Assembly (NCBI GenBank): GCA_025451995.1
Contig: JANWJE010000138.1
Span: 16,262-80,261, forward strand
Source: Parachlamydiaceae bacterium
GTDB taxonomy: Bacteria > Chlamydiota > Chlamydiia > Chlamydiales > Parachlamydiaceae
Direction: 5' to 3'
DNA length: 64,000 nucleotides
The first letter of the stretch is position 1. Each line of letters begins with the position of its first letter. The translations under genes were made by a program, and so were the position numbers. Positions 20,601 through 29,600 of the stretch are shown piece by piece. A model generated the notes under the pieces. It saw only the letters and a program-made list of their open reading frames with translations, was not told where the DNA came from and did not search any database.

Positions 20601-22522
20601 GGGTCCAGCGGTAATCCACTCGCGTCAACAGTATGAACATAAGACTGTTTACTCAGAACATTACAGGGGATTGTTCCTCTTACCTTTGTAGTTCCAGCTC
20701 GCAATCCACTATATTGGATGACAAATTCTAAGAGAGTGCGAGCAATACCCAGCTGACGTTTGGTAGCCAATACATTCAATGAAGAGATTAAAATCACAGT
20801 ACCTTGCGGATCATGCTCTTGCGATAAAATCCGTTTTGTATAAATGGCTGCGCAAATCTCTCCGTCTCTTGTCAGTACACATTGACCTTGGGGAAATTCA
20901 TGTATATACCACTGGATTTCCTCTTCGCTTAAGGAGCCGATTTCACATAAAGATTTCATATCTGCCAGTTGAGCACAGCGAATATGATAAGGCTGAGGCT
21001 TAAACCAATTTAAAGTAATTCGTGCAAATGGCAAAATGCGCGGGTATTTATGCGAGAATTGAGGAATCGGCAAGAGTCCAGCTTCACTTGCAGCAATTAA
21101 GAAATACTCCGGTTCAACAAGGGATTGCTTTGACAAGGAATGATAAGCATCAAAATGTAAGTTTTCACATCGGTTCAAAAAATTGTAAACTGTTTGAGGC
21201 GGCAAGCAATGCACTTCCAGTATCATAATGCCATGTCTGCCAATGATCTTAGCCCAGCGTTGAAAATGTTCAACCAAACTTTGTATCATTTCGCATGGCG
21301 GAATCAATTGTCCCACCTCATTAACATAAATTCCTGAAGACATCAACTGACTATATTTCTCTGCATATTCGCGCTGCTGGGGAGCCAGATAAGGGCGATC
21401 GTGGTCTAAAAAAGAACGGACATGCAACATTTCATCTGGATCGGAAATATTCATATCAAGCAAATCAGCAAGCAATTTTTCCGGATCGTTGATGTCCCCT
21501 TTTAAAGTAAAATGGGGAATTCCATTGAGTGTTTCTTTTGTCACTATCAGGGCTTCTTCATTATAATCGACGCCAATCATGACAAGTGGATAATTCTCTA
21601 ATTCTAGCCCGCGCCCTGTTTTATTTTTGATATAGTGGTAGATGCGCTTGAGAAGTGTGCCATCTCCACAACCCATATCGATGATATACTTTGGCTGTTC
21701 GTCATAGGGGATCCTATTAAAAAGATGTCCTAATGTCTCAGTTAAATCAGCAAAATAATGTTCATGTTGAAATCCGCTCCCAATCACGTTCAATGTACGA
21801 TCGATATGAGTTTCTTGACCACTCAACTGACGTTGAAAGACGGATGTGGAATCGCCAAACAATAGAGTATCGATACGAGAGAACATGGGGAAATATGACA
21901 TGAGAGCAGCATTATTGAATATTTTCTCCCATATAAAAGCGCCAATATCGCTGAAATAAAATATTTCAGAAGTACCGCGGATCCATTTTTTTGCCTGCAT
22001 AAATTGAAAAAGTTCACTACAAACTGTTAAATGGATCTTATCGCTGAAAGTAAACTGATCTCCTCCTTTGCTTACTATTAACTGATGGCGTCTCATGGTC
22101 AATAACAGAGGAATGACTAAAAGGCCGTCTAAAAAATCAACGAGCAGTGGATCACTTATAGACCAACGTTGCGTGCTGCAAAGAAGCCAGGGATATAAAG
22201 GGGTATTAGAGTTGAAATTGAGCAAATAATCTTCAAATGGGAATTGAAATAATTCCATGATGTCGTCTGGAATAAGTTCATAATTTTTTGATATGAGCCG
22301 ATACTTTTCTCCATTCGATGGCGCGATCCAATTCATGGAATGCAATAAACGTATGGCAATCTGCAAGTTGCCGCTATTAGCTTTCAAATATTTTGTCATT
22401 TGTTCATTGGATAAATCAACTTTTCCATTTTGAAAGAGCTCAAACAATCCATGTTTACGGCAAGACATAATGACTGGAATTGCAAGGTAACCATGAGCAT
22501 AGCTGTTTAGGAGTTCGAGCAT
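11618..22522 (-). CDS. Trans-AT PKS, 3634 aa: loading MT-GNAT-ACP, KS-DH-KR-ACP, KS-DH-KR
   Basis: Domains by residue: methyltransferase region 1-510 (SAM motif IDMGCGDGTLL near 281-291, preceded by two winged-helix-like repeats); GNAT-like domain 512-655; ACP 695-770 (Ser730); KS 841-1265 (Cys1010, His1145, His1185); DH 1443-1720 (His1473 in HVINGKQILP, Asp1640); KR 1920-2110 (Ser2057, Tyr2070); ACP 2190-2265 (Ser2229); KS 2308-2730 (Cys2479); DH 2912-3190 (His2944, with Asp in place of the motif Gly; Asp3111); KR 3385-3580 (Ser3525, Tyr3538). It ends without an ACP; the missing ACP is the N-terminal domain of the 3135-residue synthase, so a module is split between proteins. No AT is present. 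MT-GNAT-ACP loading resembles the AprA/GphF type, in which a malonyl unit is methylated and decarboxylated to start the chain, making this the first protein of the line although last in the operon. AAGGA precedes the ATG, 3 bases after the upstream stop. In-frame palindromic repeats occupy residues 780-835 and 2163-2176. Confidence 0.95.
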   Translation of the reverse strand: MLELLNSYAHGYLAIPVIMSCRKHGLFELFQNGKVDLSNEQMTKYLKANSGNLQIAIRLLHSMNWIAPSNGEKYRLISKNYELIPDDIMELFQFPFEDYLLNFNSNTPLYPWLLCSTQRWSISDPLLVDFLDGLLVIPLLLTMRRHQLIVSKGGDQFTFSDKIHLTVCSELFQFMQAKKWIRGTSEIFYFSDIGAFIWEKIFNNAALMSYFPMFSRIDTLLFGDSTSVFQRQLSGQETHIDRTLNVIGSGFQHEHYFADLTETLGHLFNRIPYDEQPKYIIDMGCGDGTLLKRIYHYIKNKTGRGLELENYPLVMIGVDYNEEALIVTKETLNGIPHFTLKGDINDPEKLLADLLDMNISDPDEMLHVRSFLDHDRPYLAPQQREYAEKYSQLMSSGIYVNEVGQLIPPCEMIQSLVEHFQRWAKIIGRHGIMILEVHCLPPQTVYNFLNRCENLHFDAYHSLSKQSLVEPEYFLIAASEAGLLPIPQFSHKYPRILPFARITLNWFKPQPYHIRCAQLADMKSLCEIGSLSEEEIQWYIHEFPQGQCVLTRDGEICAAIYTKRILSQEHDPQGTVILISSLNVLATKRQLGIARTLLEFVIQYSGLRAGTTKVRGTIPCNVLSKQSYVHTVDASGLPLDPEVRFFCQNGAILQKKQDDEGKDHYEIFIDYDLQDIALPNQSHIHKPMNPVASLEQTIAKVEESVMKLMRGEHFTHYTPQTALRDLGFDSLNLLELQTLLSKQFQVELNLTFFFSYNTVEKIAEYLQQLTSNISQSTEFNLETAVQGDKVMQNFELESLTIGGKHSQKVKAPPIVGDYGSKDCVNLSPSTAVSKFKSSDTDIAIIGMSGRFPDAENLNIFWKNIANRVQSVHEIPKERWDINDYYDSDPSALNKTYSRVGAFLQDIDKFDPLFFNISPKEAELIDPQQRLFLEEAWRALEDAGYTDRMLTNKRCGVFVGATIGEYGELLNKVHMQNESYAFMGLSPSILASRISYFLNLKGPSLAIDTACSSSLVAVNLACESLLTKQCDIALAGGVSTLLTPQMHIRTTKVGMLSPSGVCRTFDQKADGITLGEGVGVIVLKPLQQAIQDKNIIYGVIKASGINQDGSSNGITAPNPDAQTELELEVYKKANINPETITYVETHGTGTPLGDPIEISALTRAFRQYTNKSGYCAIGSVKTNIGHTTIAAGISSLIKIVLALKHKKIPPHLNFTDLNGNIPLDNSPFYINTRILDWPTEGGMQRRAAVSSFGFSGTNAHIVVEEAPEQVLSSNAAKPYYLVTLSAKNNEALNQRILNLHAYLKTYPENSLEAIAYTLNVGRSHFNHRCALVVSSIDELIIKLEQIHSREKPPGYFQGDAKKKLENKSFHDRAHKSILGEFKNPFHQDGNQYKKQLEALGDLYIKGSDIDWELVHRGEVHQKISLPTYPFLKERYWIPQPADKLHPLLDGSVSTLEKQCYQTFLQPDAFYLRDHVINGKQILPGVCYLEMARMGGTLASHSSLGVCGLNNVIWSQPIVGENSKKITLSLHPKGERMEYEIYSNEAEEYSLHSQGEIVYGKIPESPEALDIKSLQQFMEIKFSNAELYNKFRAMNMHYGPSFQGLQYVKSDSQQALGYVEVPQEVFEAKDYRSYLFHPSFLDSVLQTIVAFSFDESQGETYLPFGVEEMEWFVTQLPQKAYVIVQRDPRGTKEMPSYQLMLTDIEGNLILRFKGFSMRAVKLKSNKLSLYQSNFEELPLSSYEQSHTHPTGILTVDVSHEECKKLKAALNCMVISFSKQDLMDHETLADKIAELPASISHLLYLVSPIENVFNLTKMLLRSKRFSTLFGYYISRSPAENIPFEEMLKGLFKSLGQEDPSYRFRLILCQTKHTEADLLNLWLQEIKYAVPAGTVICYKENKRYEERFQPITMQSEANAKLPLREKGTYLITGGLGGLGFLFARYLATRYQAKLILTGRSLLDDSKKAQIKELEKLGSEVLYVAGDISQKSSVQNILIQGKTRFGKLHGIIHSAGILKDSLLIHKSLEDFRAVLAPKIEGLLHLDIMTAEDPLELFVMFSSISSILGNVGQSDYASANAFLDSFAHWRQAQVQENRRSGRTLSINWPFWKEGGMQIDFASQEYMDNHFGMKPLPTAKGFEAFEQLLSLSFPQGIVAYGKADCFLGCLNLKTVVQDAKAMQGDLFQEHPTIQASENTLLTQAQTYLKKLLQNKLKLPEHKLDIQTSFDQYGLDSILILDVTRALEKDFGLLPKTLFFEYQTITELSHYFVQSHKETMQKMSPPLTISQYPMKDQLTSSDRFFSPKGGEKDIRTSEDIAIIGLSGRYPDAKNLQEFWQNLQQSHNAVRDIPEERWDWRLYYDVNKSAMGKSYGKSGSFILDFDKFDPLFFNISPREAELMDPQERLFLEVSWATLEDAGYTPEVLNQTTKNKIGVFVGVMYGPYQLYGSLQGDLALPTSFYASIANRVSYTLNFHGPSLAVDTMCSSSLTAIHLACESIRRGECEAALAGGVNITSHPSKYLMLSQGRFLSSDGLCKSFGEGGDGYVPGEGVGAVLLKPLSRALNDRDEIYGVIKGSSVNHGGKTNGYTVPNPVAQGELIQNAFKHAQIGPESLSYVEAHGTGTSLGDPIEIRGLEKAFEGVEKQSCPIGSIKSNLGHLESSAGIAALTKVLLQFKYKQLVPSIHAETLNSHIPFAETPFYVQRELEDWQPKAGYPLRAGISSFGAGGSNAHLILEEAPKQGLHRGNTKPYYLVTLSAKHEASLKQHIADLHVYLKDSSNITLESLAYTLNIGRSHFDFRCAVVAANIDEFKIALAQLELTQTPPDCFRGQGDQAHEDGAIYKKILKVTLEELKTLDLSNLPAYKENLEVLANLYIKGYMLDWNILHYGESRQKVSLPTYSFLKERYWLPKVISSRQEMLHPLLDKNISTFEAQIFQKKLLPNEVCLAHHLVFDEAILPGTAYLEMARAAGTLAGGRMVTKLKDVIWQRPIVSQGKPIDVRIKLLPAENRQAATFQVFTDVDDQVLLHAKGELDYANPTPIPLLQEEDFKTIIARCDYLCDKTRMYSRLKEIGYDYGESFQVTQALYGNANEGLALISLLPYQENASQYVLHPMLLDGALRAMFAIQHQIVRSSVLHVPFYLELLEIHRELPPTVYSYARLASSNEREIQHHVIDVDILTEEGELCASFRGFKALPFRKEEAKDECYYYQSLWIEESLASTKKASDHLCQLLVLSEPHDPFSSSVISDISSNGNKAWPDTILQVLPSIGFDQKKSLLDWLQFFKTWQSTAPEKPLHYVMVYEATSRAIQPHYTALASLSRAVKLLSPNLTMTVMGVHPENVSRSNWMDRLQNELDHRQDKSVYYAKSGQRLVRRLTEISPPDNQIQFQSLPFRQRGIYLITGGCGGLGKHFARFLSKHYQATIILLGRSPLDSEKKAFLAELKRLDGEAYYISIELGTDQIALEIALTHMINQVGQIQGVIHAAGMMSPHSANVVKNADFLRACEVKVDGTIHLDEVTQAYPLDFFVTFSSIASELGDFGVGSYAFSNRFMDEYMHWRADQVQQGLRRGLSLSIQWPYWKEGGMKMPPEAMKVYQDYSGFGLLDTEQGLASFQSCLTSGLANVLVVSGDKEKLERTLGIG
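15995..16035 (-). repeat. Family A palindromic repeat, solo arm
   Basis: One ~38-base arm of the family A element (GCATCGCTTTAGCATCTTGAA core, ending CGTTTTTAGGTT) without its partner arm. It lies in the linker between KR and ACP of the 3634-residue synthase and is translated as NLKTVVQDAKAMQ. The same peptide, differing at one residue, is encoded at the full copy 38044-38210. Confidence 0.75.
20019..20185. repeat. Family A palindromic repeat, full 167-bp copy
   Basis: The ends are inverted copies of each other over about 36 bases (core TAGAAACGGCAGTT / AACTGCCGTTTCTA) with few mismatches, and the interior is itself partly palindromic. The copy is translated in frame as residues 780-835 of the 3634-residue synthase, exactly between the loading ACP and the first KS. 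Length and orientation equal those of the copy at 38044-38210. Confidence 0.85.
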
Positions 22523-22525
22523 CTT

Positions 22526-23599
22526 TTAATCCTTATTTCGTTTGAACACACCAAGGGTCCATTGCAAATTAAATTGTCGGTGATCTTTATCCCGATAAAA
22601 CTGGGGCAAAATAAAATGGTGCATTAGCAACTGAATAATATTCAGGCGGGTTTTTTCATTTTTTATCTCAAAAAGATAATGGCGATGATTGGCAGGTATC
22701 GATATCAAATCTAGAGAATCCCGCTCGGTCATAGGCGAATTTATCAAGGTAATATTTCCATTAAAACTTTGGGAAAGAAGATGTGTAATTGTTTCATGAG
22801 AAGTGGGCATTTCTAAGATTTGTAATTTAGCTAATGCACTTCCTTCGGCAAATTCTTCCTGTGTGATATGTTTTTTAACCTGATTTATTTTTTCGAACAA
22901 TTTTTCATCAATTGAACGTATTTTAGAAATAGTAGAATGCTCTAGTTCGTTTTTTAGAAGATTTAATACCATGGTTCTTAGTTTCCGATTGGGATCATGC
23001 AACAATTCCGAACCAGGTAAAGCTGGTCCAATATCGGGTGAATTCCACAATAAAAGGCCGCCCTTTTTTAAAACAAAATCAAAATCCTGGATAATGTCGG
23101 ACAATGTTTTGAGGGGCAATAGATGGAAAACCATTGAAGCGATCAAGAGGTCGATTGATTGTTCAATAAATAGATCTTTTAAAGAGTGAATCTTTCCAGT
23201 CTGCAAATCTTTTAAAGAGTAAAATTTAATGAAAGGGTAACTATGCAAAAGTTGGTAACCTTTTGCAAACCAGCTATGGGGGAAATCCAATAAAAACAAA
23301 TTTATTTTTATATTATTTTCCAAACATATTTTGAAGAAGCCTATTAATTCTAGTTTCTTTATTAATTCAATGACCGCAAAACCTGTGCCAGATCCGAAAT
23401 CGACTATATGAATGGGTTTTTTAGTGATCAATCTTTCCTGCAATCGATTTTGAAGATCTAAAACAGCCTTATCCAATAAAAAATCGGTAATTTTACGACA
23501 CCATTCTCTCGGTGTAGCGAATTCTCCATAGAGAAAATGATGCAATGCATCTCCATCTTCTAAATTTTCTAAGTGACTTGGAATCCATTTAACGAGCAT
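22526..23599 (-). CDS. SAM-dependent methyltransferase, stand-alone
   Basis: The product has 357 residues from the ATG at 23599, chosen because AAGGAG lies seven bases upstream; a TTG two codons earlier lacks that spacing. A class I SAM motif IVDFGSGTGFAVIEL occurs near residues 65-79, followed by an acidic LLDFPHSWF strand and a WNSPDIGP segment. It is embedded between two synthase genes with gaps of 11 and 3 bases, so it is certainly co-expressed. Its immediate neighbour is the MT-GNAT loading module; by analogy with AprA-type loading systems, where a second methyltransferase acts on the starter, it may methylate the starter unit. An O-methyltransferase acting on the chain or product is the alternative. 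Confidence 0.8.
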   Translation of the reverse strand: MLVKWIPSHLENLEDGDALHHFLYGEFATPREWCRKITDFLLDKAVLDLQNRLQERLITKKPIHIVDFGSGTGFAVIELIKKLELIGFFKICLENNIKINLFLLDFPHSWFAKGYQLLHSYPFIKFYSLKDLQTGKIHSLKDLFIEQSIDLLIASMVFHLLPLKTLSDIIQDFDFVLKKGGLLLWNSPDIGPALPGSELLHDPNRKLRTMVLNLLKNELEHSTISKIRSIDEKLFEKINQVKKHITQEEFAEGSALAKLQILEMPTSHETITHLLSQSFNGNITLINSPMTERDSLDLISIPANHRHYLFEIKNEKTRLNIIQLLMHHFILPQFYRDKDHRQFNLQWTLGVFKRNKD

Positions 23600-23610
23600 C
23601 TGCAATCTCC

Positions 23611-26600
23611 TTAAAGAGCAACGACCCTTGTTTCATTTCTATCTTCAGAAAAATTATTGGTGGTTTTTAGTTGCCTTGCTATATTTTCTATAGAAGGAAA
23701 TTCCAGTATATGTGCAATTCTTTCTCCAATATCAATTTCAAAAATCTCACTTAATTTATTAAAAAGCTGCGACAACAAAATTGAATCTATCCCTTGTTCA
23801 AAAAGCGAATCTTTAAGATCAATTTCTTCAGATTTTAATCCCGCAAATTCTGCAATTTGTTGACGAATGAGGTCCTGTATACCGGCCTCTGGTTGAAAAT
23901 TCCCATTTGGACTCTGCGAGGCAAAGCCAAATTGAGCATCGCGCATCCGAAAGAGGAAGCCCTTCCCTAATCGGGAAGGGTGACGAGGAGGATCGATTTG
24001 GCTAAGCCGCAGCAAGTCCAAATGGGAATTTTCAACCAGAGGCCGGTATAAACCATTTTCTGCATTTTGTGTGGAATTAATCGTTGTTTTCTCTTTCACC
24101 CAAAAAGAATTTTTCGCAAAAGGGTAAGTTGGAATTGAAATACGAGATGGCAATGGATATTCGTATAACAATTTCCAATCTACATTTCCCCCATGACTCC
24201 AATGATCCGCAATTTCTTCCAATTTGTTTGATGACATCCTATTCGTTTGACCTGTTCGATAGAACTTTTTCAATTGACGCATTAGGGATTCCATATCTTC
24301 TGCAGGAAAAGCAACGCGTTCCTCCATCTCTTCTCTTCCAATTTGCAGAGTAAAAGCTAAGGATGCTAAATGAAGAGTGGGGTTTACATGAAGATAGCGG
24401 TACAAATTTTTAGCATATCGCTGTAACCGTTCTTTATTGTTTGCAGAAAGGACAAAAATATACTTTTTCATTTTATGAGATGAGTATCCGCCGCCAGTCC
24501 GTGGATGCTCTGCCAAAATAAAATGAGCATTGACTCCCCCAAAACCATAATTATGCACACCTGCGTACCGGGTTGTATTTGATTTCCAACTTATCGGATC
24601 ATGGTTAAATTTAAATGGTGTTTCTTCTAATACAATATGCGGATTTATCTCTAACACCGGAGATGAACTTGGAATCATTCTTTCCTTCAAAGCTAATAAA
24701 ACTTTAATGATCGATATGACGCCTGATGCAGATTCAAGATGGCCAATGTTTGCTTTTAAATTACCTAGGTAACAACTAGAATCGGCCGATGCTTTTTGCC
24801 AAACATGTTTATATGCTTCAAACTCTACCATATCGCCCATCTCTGAACCTGTTGCCTGAGTTTCAATATAATGAATATCCTCAGGGGAGACTTTGGCTTG
24901 CTTCAAAGCAGCTTGAATCACTTCGGCCTGGCGCAGCGCATTTGGAGAAGTGATTGTGTGACTATGACCATTATGATTAACGGCAACCCCTTTTATGATC
25001 CCGTGAATATTATCTCCATCTTGAATGGCTTGTTTTAATTTTTTCAGTAATAAAACGCCTATCCCCTCACCTTTAATCATGCCATTACCACCTCGAGCAA
25101 ACGATTGACATTTACCATTTTGGCCCAGAATCCCTAATGTTTTAGTCCCCAAAAATGATTTAGGAGAGAGAAGTAAGCTGATTCCCGCAGCTACAGCCAC
25201 TTCACATTCACCTAGCCGTATTGTCTGAATGGCTTTTTGAATAGCAATTGAAGAACTTGCACAAGAAGTGTCAATTGTTTCGCTAGGCCCAGTGAAATCA
25301 AAATGGTAAGAAACGCGGTTTGCCAACATCGTCCTCGCTGTCCCAGTCACGATTTTGGGATCGAAGATTTCTTTAAAATAATCTTCATAATCGATCAGTT
25401 GCGCTCCCACAAAAACGCCAATATTTTTACCAGCCAATTCAGAAGGCTTATACCCCGCATCTTCAAAGCAATGCCAAGTTTCCTCTAATAATATTCGCTG
25501 TTGAGGATCCAACAATTCTGCCTCCCTAGGAAGAATTTTGAAAAAATCAGCGTCAAATGTTTCTACTTGAGATATAAAACCACCCCAACAATAGGATTCA
25601 TCAATCATTTTCTCGTTATAACTTGATAAGCTTTGCCACCATTGTTTGCGTTTCCTGGGAAGTGGTTGAATATTTGTCTGATTTTTCAAAAGATTATTCC
25701 AGAATGTAGCTGCATTTGGCGCACCTGGAATTTTGCAACTCATCCCAATGACGGCAATGTCATCAGCAATTCCCGCTAAATCTTCTTTACCCAGGGATGC
25801 GTTGCCCCTTTCGGGGCTTCCTTTCCTTAAGCTACCCTCTTCCACCCCATTCTGGGGTTCATGAATTTTTTTAGCGGAAATTGCTGCAATGTCATCCATG
25901 CTGATATCCACCTGCGTTTTCTTTTTTTCTGTTATCCCTTGGGAGTGTTGAACATCACTGTTCAATTGTACCGGATAAGCCGTTAATAAATATTCAACAA
26001 GTTGATCTAAGGTCAAATAGGTGAAAAATAAAGCAGGTGTTATCTTGAAGGCATACTGGCGATTAATCTTGTCTGCTGCAATCGCAAATAAAATAGAATC
26101 AAATCCATATTCGCTGAAATATTCTGAATCTAAAATTTGATTGGGATCCATTTTTATTGTTTCAGCCATTATAACCCGCAATTCCCATGCAATTTTTTGC
26201 TTTACATCTACATTGCCAAAATTGCAACATGTGCTGTGCTTCGGATATATTGCTTCATTAGCCAAGATTTTAGACCGATTTCCATAGAATATGAGTAAAT
26301 TTGGCTTATTTTGCTTCAATGCATATTCTAAGGCTTTCATTCCTTCTTTATGTGTGAGTGGAGATAAACCAGCGTCAATCTGTCGCTGCAAATGAGAGGC
26401 TTCAATTTGCATTCCACCTTCAAGCCAATATGGCCAACCAATTGCTATGCTTTTTCCCGGTCTTAGATCCATTCGCTGGATAGCAAATTCATTTAAATAC
26501 GCATTCGCACCGGCATAATCACATTGACCCACATTTCCCAAATAGCCAACGAGTGCTGAAAATAAGACAAAACAATCCAATGGATGATTATCTAGAACTT

Positions 26601-29600
26601 TATCTAAATGAATAGCTCCTTTTACTTTGGTTTCAAAAACGGTTTTAAAAGAGGGCCATGTTTTTTTTATCAATAATTGATCTTGAATAATCCCTGCGCA
26701 ATGAAATACTCCATGGAGAGCCTTCCATGATTGAAGGGCATGAGAAACTAATTTTAATGCGGTGGCTTCTTTTGAAATATCACCCGCTAAATAATGGGTC
26801 TCTGCGCCCATCGCATCTAAGATGCGAAGCTTGGATTGAATATCGCTGTTTAAAAGAGATCGGCCCGTTAAGAGTAATTTTGCCTGATAATTTTTAGCTA
26901 AATAAGAAGCAACTTGGAAACCTAATTTACCCAATCCGCCTGTAATTAAATAAACGCCTCCCTTGCGGAGCGGGACGTCATTGTTCATCATCGTTTCTTG
27001 CTGAATGTCTTCGAATTGCTCTATTTGACGAGCGCAATTTGTATAGCGTACGTGGAAGGTTGAATCTTTTGGCGCATGTAATTCTTGACACACATATTTT
27101 GCCAGACGATCATCCTTATCTAAACCGACTATTTTTATTGCAAAATCGGGATATTCTTGCTTCACGCATTTAGCAAATCCAACCAATGCAGAATTCATCA
27201 ATACATTTTCATTTAAATAAACACTCAACAAACATGGCGCAGAAATTTTTTGTTGGATAATTGTTTGGATTAAGAATAAATGCTGTTGCAGTAAGTTTTC
27301 CAATTGAAAATCATCTGGCATAGATACGATCATATGACTGATTGGGATTGCAGCCTTTCTCAAATCTGCAAAAAGTTGCTCATAATCGCTCTTCTCATTC
27401 ATCCGAATGTAATAAACGTTATCATGCAAAATTTGATATCGATCTCCATTTCGAATATGGACGATCAATGTATCAGTTAAGTGCTGTGTGAGTGCATTTA
27501 CTAAATGAGTATCATTCGTGAATACACACAAACTGTTGATAGATCCGGTTAATTCAACAGTCTCTTTGAGTGATTGCCCTTGCCAAACAGGGGAAAAATA
27601 GTTCAGACTCGTTATTTGGTGTTCTTTTTTAAACCAATACCGGGTCTTTGAAAATGGATATAGGGGTAAACTTACAACTTCCCCTCTAGGATATAATTCC
27701 TTCCAATCGATATCAAATCCTTGCTGATAAAGATCTGCCAATAGTTTTAGTTTCTCTTCAAACTCGGCATTTGCTAGGGGTTGTTTCTTGCTTATTTCCT
27801 CAATAATACTTTTAATCATTCCTCTAAAAGCGCTGTCGTACCCTTTACCAATATTGGATGCTTCGTTGTGTGATTTTGCCTTTGTTAATTCATGCAACAA
27901 TTCATCAGCAGATTTTACGACAAAAGCTTTTCTAAATTTGAAATGCGTGCGCTTTACATTTAAAGTATACGCAATATGTTGCAAAGGAATCGCTTTATTA
28001 TCCGCTAACCATACAATAAAGTCTGTGATCTTTTGCATTAATGATTCAACCTGCCGCGCTGAAAATGTCAGCACATAATGAGATTGATCGTTGACAATAA
28101 CAGGTTCTTGTTGTGGAGCCTCTTCAAGAATGACATGTGCATTTGAGCCGCCAAATCCAAATGAGCTTATCCCTGCTCTTCTTGGAATGGGATGATGGAA
28201 AGAATCAACGAGTTGAGTCCACGGTCTTGTCTCAGACATAAAGTAAAAAGGGCTATTTGTAAGATCAATAGCTGGATTTGGAACTTTAAAGTGTAAATTT
28301 GCAGGCAAAGTTTTATGTGATAATGCTAATGTTCCTTTTAATAAACCTGCAATACCTGCCGCTCCTTCAAGGTGGCCAACATGTGTTTTTACAGAACCAA
28401 TGCCGCAAGGCGATGCTTCGTTGATGGATTTTCCATAAATTTTACAGGAAAGACCAAAGGCTTGTTGTAGCCCATCAATTTCAATAGGATCGCCTAGACT
28501 CGTTCCGGTTCCATGAGCTTCGATGTAAGTGATCGTTGTGGGATCAATCGCGGCTTTCTGGTGTGCTCTAACAATAACCTCGCTTTGCGCCACCGGATTT
28601 GGAACAGTAAGACCATGAGTTTTTCCTCCGTGGTTCTCGGCAGACCCTTTTATAACAGCATGGATCCTATCATGATCTATCAATGCTCTTGCAAGGGGTT
28701 TGAGCAAAAGGGTGATCACTCCTTCTGCACGCACATAACCATTGGCAGAAGCATCAAATGCCTTGCATTTTCCATCAGGGCTTAACATTCCCATTTTGCT
28801 GAAAGTGGGATAGCCAAATGAAGGACTCAATAATAAATTTACCCCGCTCACAATTGCCATCTCACATTCTTTACTATTAATGGCGTTGACAGCGCGATGA
28901 ACAGCTACTAATGAACTTGAGCACGCTGTGTCGATAGGCGCGCAAGGCCCCTTCAAATTAAAAAAATAAGAAATACGATTAGCGGCAATCGATTGAACAA
29001 TTCCTGATACTGAATGAATACCCGATTCTAAACCAGCTTCCTGCTGCATGAACACATATTCATTTCCCGTTGTCCCAATAAACACTCCGGTTCGCGTATT
29101 CGACACATCGCTCAGTTGATAACCTGCATCTTCTAATGTATGCCATACCGATTCTAACAATAGACGCTGTTGCGGATCCATAGCATCCGCTTCCAATGGA
29201 GAAATATTAAAAAATGCTGCATCAAATTTATCAACATCAGAAATAAACCCTCCCCAACGAACACCTGGTTGGTCAGCATAAGCCTTCCAATCCCATCGAT
29301 CGTCTGGGATTTCTGTAATCATATCTTTGCCGTTGATTAAATTTTGCCAAAAGATATCAATATTTGGAGACTGCGGTAATCGTCCTGCGATTCCAATAAT
29401 AGCAACATCACAGCTTTCAGATGAATTTTTCTCTACATGAAAGTGAGAAACTCCGGCTAATTCTTCCTTACCCTGAGATGCGGGGCGTTCATGAGTTTTT
29501 TTAGCGCCTTCAGGATAAGCTTGAATGAAATGTTGAGTTAACTGTTCAAGGTTTTTATAGCGGTAAAAAACTTGAGGGGGGATATGGATTCCATACTTCT

